DNA of 64,000 nucleotides from Bosea sp. 124 (GCF_003046175.1 NZ_PZZM01000001.1:4171001-4235000); one strand, 5' to 3'. Shown: positions 52,157 through 61,190, counted from the stretch's first letter. Notes: a model not told the origin generated them from the sequence alone. Translations and numbers: made by a program.

Positions 52157-52284
52157 GACGCCGCCTCGTATAGGCGGGGCGTCTCGGCGGTGTCCTCACC
52201 CGGATACGGACATCCCCGCGCAAGCTCAGCCGAGTATTTGCCCAATCCTGTATCCGGCCTTGACTTACGGGGTTCGTATCCCCG
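52157..52284 (+). promoter_or_regulatory. thrS leader with anticodon-arm-like and T-arm-like hairpins
   Basis: In the 279-base region before thrS, CCGCC (52161-52165) pairs with GGCGG (52173-52177) around the 7-base loop TCGTATA, which includes CGT, a Thr anticodon; outer GACGC/GCGTC pairs extend it (52157-52183). Closer to the gene, CGGGG (52268-52272) pairs with CCCCG (52280-52284) around TTCGTAT, much like a tRNA T arm, 6 bases before the CAGGAG ribosome site. In E. coli, thrS is autoregulated through tRNA-like leader structures, so this could be an analogous operator. Confidence 0.4.
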
Positions 52285-52304
52285 AGTGAGCAGGAGTGCG
52301 ATCG

Positions 52305-54305
52305 ATGACGATCTCCCTGACATTTCCCGACGGCGCCAAGCGCGAATTCCCCTCCGGCATCACCGGCAAGGAGATCGCTGGCGGCATCTCGCCCTCCCTC
52401 CTGAAGCGCACCGTCGCGATGGCGCTCGACGGTGTCGTCGTCGATCTCGGCGACCCGATCGGCAAGGACTCCAGGATCGAGTTCCTGACGCGCGACGACG
52501 CGCGCGCGCTCGAACTTATCCGGCACGACTGTGCCCACGTCCTCGCCGAGGCCGTGCAGGCGCTCTATCCGGGCACGCAGGTGACCATCGGTCCCGTGAT
52601 CGAGGGCGGCTTCTTCTATGATTTCGCGCGCAACGAGCCCTTCACTCCGGAGGATTTTGCGCCGATCGAGAAGAAGATGCGTGAGATCATCGGCAGGGAC
52701 GCGCCCTTCACCAAGGAAGAGTGGAGCCGCGACAAGGCCAAGGATTTCTTCGCCAGCAAGGGCGAGGCCTACAAGGTCGAGCTGGTCGATGCGATCCCCG
52801 CCGACCAGACGCTGAAGATGTATGCGCAGGGCGATTGGATCGATCTCTGCCGCGGCCCGCACATGACTTCGGTCGGCAAGGTTGGGAACGCCTTCAAACT
52901 GATGAAGGTGGCCGGTGCCTATTGGCGCGGCGACAGCAAGAACGCCATGCTGACGCGCATCTACGGCACCGCCTTCGCCAAGCATGAGGAACTCGACGCC
53001 CATCTCAAGCAGATCGAGGAGGCGGAGAAGCGCGACCACCGCAAGCTCGGCCGCGAGATGAACCTGTTCCACTTCCAGGAGGAGGGGCCGGGCGTGGTGT
53101 TTTGGCACTCCAAGGGCTGGCGCCTGTTCCAGGAAATTTTGACCTATATGCGCCGGCGCCTTGCCGCAGATTACGAGGAAGTCAATGCGCCGCAGATCCT
53201 GGACAAGTCGCTCTGGGAAACCTCGGGCCACTGGGGCTGGTACCAGGACAACATGTTCGCGGTGAAGTCGGCCTCGGCCTTCGAGAACCCCAACGATCCC
53301 AACCGGGACCAGAAGGTCTTCGCGCTGAAACCGATGAACTGCCCGGGCCATGTCCAGATCTTCAAGCATGGCCTGAAGAGCTATCGCGACCTGCCGATCC
53401 GGCTGGCCGAGTTTGGCAACGTGCATCGCTACGAGCCCTCGGGCGCGCTGCACGGGCTGATGCGCGTGCGCGGCTTCACCCAGGACGACGCGCACATCTT
53501 CTGCACCGAGGAACAGCTCGCTGCCGAGTGCCTGATGATCAACGAGCTGATCCTGTCGGTCTACGAGGATTTCGGCTTCACCGAGGAGCTGGTCATCAAG
53601 CTCTCGACCCGGCCCGAGAAGCGCGTCGGTTCCGACGCGGTCTGGGACCACGCCGAGGAGGTGATGACCAAGGTACTCGAGACGATCGCGGTGCAGTCTG
53701 GCAACCGGATCAAGACCGAGATCAATCCGGGCGAGGGCGCCTTCTACGGGCCGAAGTTCGAATATGTCCTGCGCGACGCCATCGGCCGCGACTGGCAATG
53801 CGGCACGACGCAGGTCGATTTCAACCTGCCGGAGCGGTTCGGGGCCTTCTATATCGGCTCGGATGGCGAGAAGAAGCAGCCGGTGATGGTGCACCGCGCG
53901 ATCTGCGGCTCGCTGGAGCGCTTCACCGGCATCCTGATCGAGAACTTCGCCGGGCATTTTCCACTCTGGCTCGCGCCGGAGCAGATCCTGGTCTGCCCGA
54001 TCACGTCGGAGGCCGATGCCTATGCCGAGGACGTCACCATGGCCTGCCTTTCGGCGGGACTTCGGGCGCGCGCCGATCTTCGCAACGAGAAGATCAGCTA
54101 CAAGGTGCGCGAGCATTCGCGGGCCAAGGTCCCGGTGATCCTGGCGGTCGGCAAGCGCGAGGCGGAGGAGCGGACCGTGACGATCCGCCGGCTCGGCAGC
54201 CAGGCACAGACGGTGATGTCGCTCGACGCGATGCTGGACGCCATGCTGGACGAGGCGATGCCGCCGGATTTGAAGCGGGTGAAGGCCGTGCGGGCCGCGC
54301 GTTGA
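52305..54305 (+). CDS. thrS: threonyl-tRNA synthetase
   Basis: A 666-residue class II aminoacyl-tRNA synthetase. The order is TGS domain (about 1-60; [18 protein letters not shown]), editing domain (about 70-220; [20 protein letters not shown]), catalytic core with zinc ligands in [19 protein letters not shown] and [13 protein letters not shown], and C-terminal anticodon-binding domain ([16 protein letters not shown] onward). ATG 52305 has CAGGAG about 8 bases upstream; ATG 52296 is less likely. A small Cys-rich protein gene is divergent upstream. Confidence 0.97.
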   Translation: MTISLTFPDGAKREFPSGITGKEIAGGISPSLLKRTVAMALDGVVVDLGDPIGKDSRIEFLTRDDARALELIRHDCAHVLAEAVQALYPGTQVTIGPVIEGGFFYDFARNEPFTPEDFAPIEKKMREIIGRDAPFTKEEWSRDKAKDFFASKGEAYKVELVDAIPADQTLKMYAQGDWIDLCRGPHMTSVGKVGNAFKLMKVAGAYWRGDSKNAMLTRIYGTAFAKHEELDAHLKQIEEAEKRDHRKLGREMNLFHFQEEGPGVVFWHSKGWRLFQEILTYMRRRLAADYEEVNAPQILDKSLWETSGHWGWYQDNMFAVKSASAFENPNDPNRDQKVFALKPMNCPGHVQIFKHGLKSYRDLPIRLAEFGNVHRYEPSGALHGLMRVRGFTQDDAHIFCTEEQLAAECLMINELILSVYEDFGFTEELVIKLSTRPEKRVGSDAVWDHAEEVMTKVLETIAVQSGNRIKTEINPGEGAFYGPKFEYVLRDAIGRDWQCGTTQVDFNLPERFGAFYIGSDGEKKQPVMVHRAICGSLERFTGILIENFAGHFPLWLAPEQILVCPITSEADAYAEDVTMACLSAGLRARADLRNEKISYKVREHSRAKVPVILAVGKREAEERTVTIRRLGSQAQTVMSLDAMLDAMLDEAMPPDLKRVKAVRAAR

Positions 54306-54316
54306 AGGCAAAATGA

Positions 54317-54393
54317 CGTCATGCGCGGGTTTGACCCGAGCATCTCCGGCAGGAGATTCCCGGGTCTGCGCTTCGCTCCGCCCGAGAATGACG
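54317..54393. repeat. intergenic palindromic element, family 2
   Basis: A 77-base imperfect palindrome. CGTCAT (54317-54322) pairs with ATGACG (54388-54393), GACCCG (54333-54338) with CGGGTC (54361-54366), and ATCTCC-GGCA-GGAGAT (54342-54357) forms the tip. It has the look of the dispersed extragenic palindromes common in Hyphomicrobiales. It lies just after thrS and may affect transcript ends. Confidence 0.7.
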
Positions 54394-54445
54394 CGCGCTT
54401 GCTGACGCTCGCCAAAGGCCCCGTCCTCATGCCAGATTGCCGCCC

Positions 54446-55732
54446 ATGCTGACGGGGTCCTATCGCAAGCGGCTCGATGCCGATCTGACGCGCTGGGTCG
54501 GGGAGGGCTTGCTCAACGCCGACTCCGCCAGTGCCATCCGCCGTTCGGTCGCCAGTGAGGGCGGTTTCCGGCTGCCGGCGCTGCTTGGACTGTTCGGAGG
54601 ACTCCTGATCGCCTCCAGCGTCGCCGCCTTCGTCGCGGCGAACTGGGAGGCGATCCCGCGCCTCGTCAAACTGGCCCTGATCCTGCTCAGCGTCGTCACG
54701 GCGCTGGGCGTCGCCGGGCGGCTGGAGAGCAAGGGCTCGCCCTCCGGTGCCGATGCGGCGGCGACCTGCGGCGTCCTGATCGTCGCGGCCGGCATCGCGC
54801 TGATCGGCCAGATGTATCATCTGCCGGCGGATTGGCCGGCCGGCGCGCTTCTGGTCGCGCTCGGCGCGCTCAGCGTCGCCTTGCTGCTGCGCTCGAACGG
54901 GGCTCTCGTCGTCACCTTCGTGGCACTCTGCGCCTGGAGTGGCGGGCGCTGGCAGGAAAGCCAGGGCGCACTGCATGTCGCATTCTTCCTTCTCTATCTG
55001 CCGGCGCTGTGGCTCGCTTTATCGCGCAGCAACCGGCTGGTTCATCATCTGGCCGTGCTGGCGCTGGGGCTCTGGCTCGCTCTGGTGCCCGGCGACTGGA
55101 TCAGCGGGCGCTTCGATTACGGGTTGCTTGCCTACGCGCTGGCCGTTTCCGCGACCTATGTCGCGCTCGGTGGCTGGGCGCTCGACCGCGGCGGGCCGGC
55201 CCTGCTGACCTGCTGCCTGCCCTGGGGGCTGGTCGGCCTCCTCCTCGTCCTCGACGTCGAGCTGATCCGCATTCTCGACGCGCGCGAGTCACGGGCGGGC
55301 ACGGCGATCTGGCTGAACTATGCCGCCTATACCATTGCCCTGCTGGTGATCGCGGGCTTTGCTGCGCTGTCGCGCGAGAAGCGCTTCGCCTGGCCGCTGG
55401 CCGTGGCCCTGATCTTCGGGCTGCTGGTGCCGCCGGTCTTCTGGAGCGGTGCCGTCGTTGGTCTGTCCGGCAAGGTCATCGTCGCCAGTCTTGTCCTGTC
55501 GGCTGCGATCGCGCTGGTCGTCGCGGGCGTCACCGGCGGGGTCCGGCGTCTGACGCTGGCGGGCTCCGGGATGTTCGGCCTCGCGATCCTGATCCTGCTC
55601 TGGCAGACGATCGGCACGCTGCTCGACCAGTCGCTGTTCTTCCTGGTGGCAGGCGTCGTCCTGCTCGGGCTCGCGGGCGGGGCGCGGCGGCTGTTCGCGC
55701 GGCTCTCGCGGCCGGCGGCGGAGGTGGCGTGA
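54446..55732 (+). CDS. DUF2157 polytopic membrane protein
   Basis: A 428-residue membrane protein with an N-terminal DUF2157 region (YRKRLDADLTRWVGEGLLNA, then LLGLFGGLLIASSVAAFVAANW) followed by ten or more hydrophobic segments. DUF2157 proteins are often encoded next to a GDYXXLXY protein, as here (overlap TGATG at 55730-55734). The pair may form a membrane complex; function unknown. ATG 54446 was chosen over TTG 54437. Confidence 0.88.
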   Translation: MLTGSYRKRLDADLTRWVGEGLLNADSASAIRRSVASEGGFRLPALLGLFGGLLIASSVAAFVAANWEAIPRLVKLALILLSVVTALGVAGRLESKGSPSGADAAATCGVLIVAAGIALIGQMYHLPADWPAGALLVALGALSVALLLRSNGALVVTFVALCAWSGGRWQESQGALHVAFFLLYLPALWLALSRSNRLVHHLAVLALGLWLALVPGDWISGRFDYGLLAYALAVSATYVALGGWALDRGGPALLTCCLPWGLVGLLLVLDVELIRILDARESRAGTAIWLNYAAYTIALLVIAGFAALSREKRFAWPLAVALIFGLLVPPVFWSGAVVGLSGKVIVASLVLSAAIALVVAGVTGGVRRLTLAGSGMFGLAILILLWQTIGTLLDQSLFFLVAGVVLLGLAGGARRLFARLSRPAAEVA

Positions 55733-56349
55733 TGCGCGTTCCGTCTGCCGACGCATTCATGACGCGCGTGCCGCTGCTCTGGCGCGTGCTCGCGGCGATG
55801 CTGCTTCTGACGGGCGGCCTCCTCGCTATGGTCGAAAGCCGGGCCGGCATCCTGCGCAGCGGCGCCGAGGTGCGGCTCAAGACGGTTCCGGTCGATCCAC
55901 GCGATCTGTTTCGCGGCGACTATGTCGTGCTGGCGTATCCGATCAGCACGGTGGAGGGGCCTGCGGGCGGAGACGGCGGCTTGCGGCGCGGTGACGCCGT
56001 TTTCGTCACCCTGACGCCTGACTCCGAGGGTTTCGCGCGTGCAAGTGCCGTGGCGCGGACGCGCCCGGCCGTCACGGGCAGCGATGTGGTGATCGCCGGA
56101 CGCGTCCAGTCGACCGGAGCCTGCGCGCTGAACGAAACGGGGGAGGCCGATTGCGGCTCTGGCCGTCGACGCCTGCGGATCGCCTACGGGCTGGAGAGTT
56201 ATTTCGTGCCGCAAGGCGAGGGCCGTGCGATCGAGACCACGCAGCGTTCGCGGATCGAGGTCGTGGCCGCCGTCTCAGCCGGAGGCGAGGCTGCGATCAA
56301 GCGATTGCTGATCGACGGCAAGCTTGTCTATGCCGAGCCGCCCTACTAG
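55732..56349 (+). CDS. GDYXXLXY domain protein
   Basis: A 205-residue protein with one N-terminal membrane segment (LLWRVLAAMLLLTGGLLAMV) and a periplasmic domain carrying the namesake motif GDYVVLAY after VPVDPRDLFR. The rest has strand-like blocks, with two Cys in STGACALNETGEADCGSG. Function unknown. It overlaps the DUF2157 gene by one base, a pairing that recurs in bacteria. Confidence 0.87.
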   Translation: MRVPSADAFMTRVPLLWRVLAAMLLLTGGLLAMVESRAGILRSGAEVRLKTVPVDPRDLFRGDYVVLAYPISTVEGPAGGDGGLRRGDAVFVTLTPDSEGFARASAVARTRPAVTGSDVVIAGRVQSTGACALNETGEADCGSGRRRLRIAYGLESYFVPQGEGRAIETTQRSRIEVVAAVSAGGEAAIKRLLIDGKLVYAEPPY

Positions 56350-56580
56350 GGCAGGCCGCTTATCTCCTGAAGCCTCGTCATCGCACGGCTTGTCCGGGAT
56401 GCCCCCTGTGGTTCCGAGGCGGGTCGGCCTGCGCCGGCGACAGCGCTACACAGGCTTGTGAAGCGAAGTTTGATGACGGCGGGCGGTCTTCGTTTTATGA
56501 ACGGCAGATGAACGAATGCGTTGGCAAACGTTCATGATCGGGAACCCGCCGCCGGTGCGGCACGTTCTTTGTCCACGCTC

Positions 56581-57828
56581 ATGTTCCCTGGTTCTCGTAC
56601 CCCTTGCCGGATGCCGCTGGTGACGCAGGCCCATTCGCTTTCCCGCTTCCTCTTCCTGGGCCGTGGTCCGGACGGCGCCCCGCCACGGCTGGAGCGGGAT
56701 GCGCGCATCGATGTGATCCGGGGCCTGGCACTGCTGATCATCTTCATCAATCACATGCCGGGGAACGTGATTTCGGCCTATATGCCGCATAATTTCGGCT
56801 TTTCCGACGCAGCCGATGCCTTCGTGCTGCTCGCGGGCGTCTCGGCGACTCTGGCCTATGGCGGCCTGATCGAGCGGCGCGGGCTCGGGGTCGGCGCGCT
56901 CAAGATCGGCGCGCGCGTCTGGACGCTCTACATCGCGCATATCGCAGTGTTCATCATCGTCTGCGGGGTGGTGGCGGCGGCGGTGACGCGGACGCAGAAC
57001 CCGCTCTATGTCGAAGCGATCAATATCCAGCCCTTCTTCCGTGACACGTTCGATGCGCTGGTCGATGCGCTGACATTGCGCTACCAGCCCTCCTATCTCG
57101 ACATCCTGCCGCTCTACATCGTTTTGCTCGCGCTGTTTCCGCTGATCTTTCTCGCGGTTCGGATCAGTCCCGCCGGCGCGTTGGTGGTGTCGCTGGCGGT
57201 CTGGCAGGCTGCTCTCGCGCTTGGCCTGAACTTCACGAACGTTCACGCGGCCGGCTGGTTCTTCAATCCCTTCGCCTGGCAGGTCGTCTTCACACTCGGC
57301 ATCATCCTCGGTTGCGCGGCGCGCCGTGGCATCGCCGCGCCGCGCCTGCTCTGGCTGGACGCGGCGGCAATCCTGTTCCTCGTCCTGGCTTATGTGGCCA
57401 AGACGTCCTTCGGAAACCCGCTCGGGATCGCGATGCTGAACGAGTGGTTCGACTCGGTGCAGCTCGGTTCGGACAAGACAAACCTGGCCTGGAGCCGCCT
57501 GCTCCATGTCCTGGCGCTGGCCTGGCTTGCGATACGCTGGCTGCCGGCAGGCGAGGGGCTGTTGCGCAGGGCCATCGGCCGCGGGCTTGCCGTGGTCGGG
57601 CGCCATTCGCTCGATGTCTTCTGCGCTGGCACGGTGCTGGCGATCATTGGCCAGATCGTCATGGCCGAAACCGGGTTCGCGCTGGGGCCTCAGTTGCTCG
57701 TTTGCCTGGTGGGGATTACATTGCTGATTGGGCTAGGGATGTTTCTGACGTGGTATCAGTCGATCACGCTCTCCGGCGCGACAGACGCCCGCGCACCCTC
57801 GCGGCGGGCCTCGGCGTCGCTGCACTGA
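56581..57828 (+). CDS. opgC: OpgC family membrane acyltransferase-like protein
   Basis: A 415-residue membrane protein of the OpgC type, acyltransferases that put succinyl or similar groups on osmoregulated periplasmic glucans. The start IDVIRGLALLIIFINHMPGN and VLLAGVSATLAYGG fit the OpgC_C domain, with about ten hydrophobic segments; DILPLYIVLLALFP is also typical. ATG 56581 is a guess: ATG 56611 and TTG 56521 are alternatives and none has a good ribosome site. It overlaps the SGNH hydrolase gene by about 79 bases. Confidence 0.87.
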   Translation: MFPGSRTPCRMPLVTQAHSLSRFLFLGRGPDGAPPRLERDARIDVIRGLALLIIFINHMPGNVISAYMPHNFGFSDAADAFVLLAGVSATLAYGGLIERRGLGVGALKIGARVWTLYIAHIAVFIIVCGVVAAAVTRTQNPLYVEAINIQPFFRDTFDALVDALTLRYQPSYLDILPLYIVLLALFPLIFLAVRISPAGALVVSLAVWQAALALGLNFTNVHAAGWFFNPFAWQVVFTLGIILGCAARRGIAAPRLLWLDAAAILFLVLAYVAKTSFGNPLGIAMLNEWFDSVQLGSDKTNLAWSRLLHVLALAWLAIRWLPAGEGLLRRAIGRGLAVVGRHSLDVFCAGTVLAIIGQIVMAETGFALGPQLLVCLVGITLLIGLGMFLTWYQSITLSGATDARAPSRRASASLH

Positions 57829-58598
57829 GCCTTTTCGCTTGGGCAGGGGCGGCATCGTCGGCCGGTCCGATGGCGCTCGCTGGCAGTGCCGACCTGCGCT
57901 GCCGCTCCGGCGCGGCACACTATCCGTTTCAGCCCGTCCTGCCGGCCGCGAAGGCCGCGTTGCGCGAGACCGGCAAGCTCACCATCGTCGCACTTGGTTC
58001 CTCGACCACGGCCGGCTCCGGAGCCAGCGCCGAGGATCGCAGCTATCCCGCAGTCTTGCAGGAGGAACTGCGCCGGCGCCTGCCGAACGCGGATGTCCGC
58101 GTCGTCAACAAGGGCGTCGGTGGCCAGTCGGCCTATGACATGCTGTTGCGGATGGATGGCGACGTCATCGAGCAGAAGCCCTCGGTGGTGATCTGGCAGA
58201 CAGTGGTCAACGAGGCGATCAGTCAGATGGGCGAGGACAAGCTCGCCAAGATCCTGCGCAAGGGCATCCGGAAGGTCCAGGCCGCCAGCATCGACATGGT
58301 GATGATGGACCTGCAATGGCTGCCACGCGAGGGGCGCTATCCGCGCTATGACGACTATCGCGCCGTGCTGAAGAAGGCAGCCGACGAATATGGCGTCTCG
58401 GTCTTCCCGCGCTACGGCATGATGAAGGACTGGGCGCGCTCGAAGCGCTTCACCTCCGAGGAACTCGTCGGGATGGACGGGACGCATATGGTCGATGCAG
58501 GCTATCGCTGCCTCGCCATCCGCATCGCCGACGGTATCGTCGGCGCGCTGACCGGAGCCAAGCCGGAACTGGCGGACGGGTCGAAGGCGACGAATTGA
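57750..58598 (+). CDS. SGNH/GDSL hydrolase, secreted
   Basis: A 282-residue protein with an N-terminal signal (TLAAGLGVAALSLFAWAGA) and an SGNH hydrolase core. Blocks are VALGSSTTAGSGAS (block I Ser, GSS in place of GDS), NKGVGGQSAYDMLL (block II), VVIWQTVVNEA (block III Asn) and DGTHMVDAGYR (Asp/His). It probably acts on acyl esters of envelope sugars. GTG 57750 starts inside the OpgC gene; ATG 57870 would delete the signal peptide. The overlap suggests coupled expression. Confidence 0.82.
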   Translation: MVSVDHALRRDRRPRTLAAGLGVAALSLFAWAGAASSAGPMALAGSADLRCRSGAAHYPFQPVLPAAKAALRETGKLTIVALGSSTTAGSGASAEDRSYPAVLQEELRRRLPNADVRVVNKGVGGQSAYDMLLRMDGDVIEQKPSVVIWQTVVNEAISQMGEDKLAKILRKGIRKVQAASIDMVMMDLQWLPREGRYPRYDDYRAVLKKAADEYGVSVFPRYGMMKDWARSKRFTSEELVGMDGTHMVDAGYRCLAIRIADGIVGALTGAKPELADGSKATN

Positions 58599-58635
58599 AG
58601 CCGGCGGGCCGTTATGCACTCCGCTTTGACCGACC

Positions 58636-59568
58636 TCAGCGCGCCAGCACCTCGATGTCGCGATCCAGGCCGGATTCGACCTTGAAGTCGCGCGAATGCA
58701 CCTGCCCCTCCTGCCGGGCGATCAGGACATAGTCGCCCTCCGCCAGGATGACCTGCGGGAAGGCGCCGATCGCCTCGCGGATGACGTCGCCGCCCGGTGT
58801 CAGCACGCTGAAAGCGGTGCCGGCGAAGGCCTCTCCGCCGGCGGCCGCGACCAGCTTCAGGGTCACGCGAGCGGCGCGGTGGTGCAGCGTCGCATCCGTG
58901 ACCTTGCCGGTCTCGACCTTGACGTCGGCGCGCTGGATCGCGTTGGAATCGCCATAGGTCGAGACGACGTGATAGGTGCCCTCCGGCAGACGGATGAGCT
59001 CGCCGCCCTTGGCGTTGCCGACGACGAGGCGGCCCTCGGAGTTGCCCTGCAACGGCACGAAGACCGAGAAGCTGAGCTGGGCCGGCGCGATCGGCGCATC
59101 GCCGATGGTGCCCCCGAGTGACAGGCCGCCGGCGCTGATGCTGATCTGGTCGCGCAGCCCCTGCGGGCCGAGCGTGATGCGCTTGGTGCCGCTCGCAAAG
59201 CCATAGGCCGCGTGCAGCAGATAGGTCCCGGGTTCGAGCGCGAAGACCGGCTCGGCCTCGGAGGAGCGCGCCACGATGCGCGGCGGCGAGCCGTCGGCGG
59301 TCTCGCTCAGGATGCGCCAGACGAGGCCGGAGCGGATCGGCTTGCGGTCGCCGGCGAACTGCGCCGCCAGCGTGAGCGGCGCCGTCTGCCCGGCCGGCGC
59401 CTGCGCCGTGTCGACCGGCAGGCCGGCTGCACCTGTCGTTCCGCGGGTCGGCGAGGGCGCCTGCATCTGGGCTTGGGCCTGGGTCTGGACCGGCGCGAGC
59501 GCAAGCGCGACGGCGATCATGGCCGCGCCGAGCCGTCCCCTTCTCTCGAACCGATCCAGTTCAAACAT
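58636..59568 (-). CDS. secreted conserved hypothetical protein with strand-rich repeats
   Basis: A 310-residue protein with a signal peptide (MIAVALALAPVQTQAQAQ) followed by strand-rich segments that repeat a G-x-Y-x-V pattern: EPGTYLLHAAYGFASG, PEGTYHVVSTYGDSN and AEGDYVLIARQEGQ. These look like three beta-sandwich-like units of about 90 residues. Probably periplasmic; no family recognised with confidence. ATG 59568 begins MFELDRFERR; an upstream ATG 59598 is less likely. Convergent with the SGNH gene. Confidence 0.75.
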   Translation of the reverse strand: MFELDRFERRGRLGAAMIAVALALAPVQTQAQAQMQAPSPTRGTTGAAGLPVDTAQAPAGQTAPLTLAAQFAGDRKPIRSGLVWRILSETADGSPPRIVARSSEAEPVFALEPGTYLLHAAYGFASGTKRITLGPQGLRDQISISAGGLSLGGTIGDAPIAPAQLSFSVFVPLQGNSEGRLVVGNAKGGELIRLPEGTYHVVSTYGDSNAIQRADVKVETGKVTDATLHHRAARVTLKLVAAAGGEAFAGTAFSVLTPGGDVIREAIGAFPQVILAEGDYVLIARQEGQVHSRDFKVESGLDRDIEVLAR

Positions 59569-59639
59569 GCTCACAGCCCTTGGTACCCTTGCGCCCATGT
59601 CTCAGCAGGCTGGCTTGTCCTGATCATGGCGAGACACCA

Positions 59640-59689
59640 GATCACGTTTTCGCATTCGGACAGAATCGTCCAAATGCGAAAACGTGATC
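59640..59689. repeat. perfect 17-bp hairpin before the nitroreductase gene, family 3
   Basis: GATCACGTTTTCGCATT (59640-59656) and its exact complement AATGCGAAAACGTGATC (59673-59689) form a 17-bp stem; inside, GGAC (59658-59661) and GTCC (59668-59671) pair around AGAATC. No T run follows. It lies about 100 bases before the nitroreductase start and close to a family 1 element. Confidence 0.75.
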
Positions 59690-59713
59690 GTCGACCTAGG
59701 GTGCGAGCAGGGC

Positions 59714-59757
59714 TTTGGCGAAAAACCGGGTCCCACATTTTGGCGCCATGCTCTAGG
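59714..59757. repeat. intergenic palindrome, family 1, copy B
   Basis: Contains GCGAAAAACCGGGTCCCAC and TTTTGGCGCCATGCTCTAGG. TGGCG and CGCCA ends form an imperfect stem. It matches copy A at 15984-16027 in order of blocks: AAAACCG, TCCCAC or TTCCAC, a T run, then GCTCTAGG. Confidence 0.55.
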
Positions 59758-59788
59758 TCTGGACGGGTTCCTCGCATCCGGATGCTTC

Positions 59789-60358
59789 ATGACCGATACG
59801 CTCTCCCTGCTCAAGCTGCGCCGCTCGGTGCCGCCGCAATTCCTGACCGCGCCGGGCCCCGATGCCGGCCAGCTCGATGCGCTGCTGTCGATCGCGGCCC
59901 GCGTGCCGGACCATGGCAAGCTCATGCCCTGGCGCTTCATCGTGTTTTCGGGCGAGGGCCGTGCCAAGGCGGCCGAGGTGGTGGCGCAGGCCTTCAAGGC
60001 GCGCAATCCCGATGCCCGGCCCGAGCAGGTCGCGTTCGAACGCAACCGCCTGCTGCAGGCGCCGGTGATCGTAGCCGTGGTCTCGCGTGCGGCGCCGCAT
60101 GTGAAGATCCCGGAATGGGAGCAGCAGCTTTCGGCCGGCGCGGTCTGCATGAATCTCCTCATCGCGGCGCAGGCGATGGGCTTCGGGGGCTCGTGGCTGA
60201 CGAACTGGTTCTCCTTCGACCGCAGCGTGCTCGATGCCATCGGGCTGTCGGCGAGCGAGCGCATGGCCGGCTTCATCCATCTCGGCACGCCGACCTCCGT
60301 GCCTCCCGATCGCGAGCGGCCGGTCCTCGCCGATATCGTCAGCCATTTCGGAGCCTGA
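59789..60358 (+). CDS. nitroreductase family protein (YdjA-like)
   Basis: A 189-residue FMN-dependent oxidoreductase of the small YdjA-like nitroreductase type. Blocks are LKLRRSVPPQFL, AARVPDHGKLMPWRFIVF (FMN phosphate and substrate side) and LIAAQAMGFGGSWLTNW. Substrate unknown. ATG 59789 begins the conserved part; the upstream frame runs through the palindromes and is not coding. It ends one base before the flavin reductase start. Confidence 0.87.
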   Translation: MTDTLSLLKLRRSVPPQFLTAPGPDAGQLDALLSIAARVPDHGKLMPWRFIVFSGEGRAKAAEVVAQAFKARNPDARPEQVAFERNRLLQAPVIVAVVSRAAPHVKIPEWEQQLSAGAVCMNLLIAAQAMGFGGSWLTNWFSFDRSVLDAIGLSASERMAGFIHLGTPTSVPPDRERPVLADIVSHFGA

Positions 60359-60359
60359 G

Positions 60360-60965
60360 ATGATCTATTCGCCGGCCCTCCAGGATCACGGCCTGCCGCA
60401 TGATCCGTTCAAGGCGATCGTGACGCCGCGGCCGATCGGCTGGATCACGGCGATGAGCGCGAAGGGCGAGGTCAATCTCTCGCCCTACAGCTTCTTCAAC
60501 GCCGTCTCGACGCGGCCGCATATCGTGATGTTCTCCTCGGAGGGCAAGAAGGACGCCATCGCCTTCATCGAGGAGACCGGCGAATTCACCTGCTCGCTGG
60601 TGACGAAGCCGCTTCTGCAACAGATGAACCAGACCTCGGCGCCGCTGGCGCGCGGCACCAGCGAATACGGCCATGCCGGGCTCGAGATGGCGGCGTCGCA
60701 GTTCGTCAGGCCGCCGCGCGTTGCCGCCAGCCCGGCCGCACTCGAATGCAAGCTGCTTTCGGTGCAGCAACTCGTCGATCTTGACGGTCAGGCCGTCGAC
60801 CGCTGGATGGTGCTGGGGCAGGTCGTCGGCATCTTCATGGACGACGCCTTCATCCGCGACGGCCGCTTCGACACGGTTGCCGCTCATCCAGTCGCGCGCT
60901 GCGGCTATGCCGATTACGCCGAGGTCGACCACCTGTTCTCGATTCAGCGACCGCCGGGCGGGTGA
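60360..60965 (+). CDS. flavin reductase family protein
   Basis: A 201-residue protein of the flavin reductase-like FMN-binding fold. The start DPFKAIVTPRPIGWITAMS and NLSPYSFFNAVSTRPHIVMFSSEG are typical, followed by TGEFTCSLVTKPLLQQMNQT. It probably reduces or binds FMN for a partner oxygenase or reductase. It is adjacent to the nitroreductase gene (1-base gap), so the two may be an operon. Confidence 0.87.
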   Translation: MIYSPALQDHGLPHDPFKAIVTPRPIGWITAMSAKGEVNLSPYSFFNAVSTRPHIVMFSSEGKKDAIAFIEETGEFTCSLVTKPLLQQMNQTSAPLARGTSEYGHAGLEMAASQFVRPPRVAASPAALECKLLSVQQLVDLDGQAVDRWMVLGQVVGIFMDDAFIRDGRFDTVAAHPVARCGYADYAEVDHLFSIQRPPGG

Positions 60966-60980
60966 GGCTGTCTCGTCGGC

Positions 60981-61190
60981 TCAGCCCGCCGCAGTCTTCA
61001 CGCGATAATCGCCGAGCGGAGCGAGTGCCGCGTTGATGGCGGCGGCGTCGAGCGCCGCGTCTTCGGGCAGGGTCAGGCGCGGCGGATCGAGCGTCACCGT
61101 CGTGCCGGGCGCGAGCCTGGTGGCGGCTTGCTGGACCCGTGACAGGCAGCCGCCGCAATGCATCCCTGAAACCTCGAAAACCCGCGTCAT
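60981..61190 (-). CDS. heavy-metal-associated (HMA) domain protein
   Basis: A 69-residue copper-chaperone-like protein. The metal site is MHCGGC (Cys12 and Cys15), in the pattern MxCxxC. The fold signature then continues VTLDPPRLTLPEDA. It may carry copper or another soft metal to an ATPase, but no such gene is beside it. Ends TAAG. Convergent with the flavin reductase gene. Confidence 0.88.
   Translation of the reverse strand: MTRVFEVSGMHCGGCLSRVQQAATRLAPGTTVTLDPPRLTLPEDAALDAAAINAALAPLGDYRVKTAAG

Noticed and set aside
52026..52304. T-box riboswitch upstream of thrS
   Set aside because: No T-box core sequence or terminator/antiterminator pair is seen, and T-boxes belong mainly to Gram-positive bacteria; a tRNA-mimic leader fits better.
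51774..54311. 845-codon minus-strand frame opposite thrS
   Set aside because: Only its last 83 codons (51774-52025), with a signal peptide and ribosome site, look coding; the rest is the antisense shadow of thrS.
59684..59788. Upstream extension of the nitroreductase to 59684
   Set aside because: The added codons run through two palindromic elements and are not conserved in type; ATG 59789 begins the family domain.
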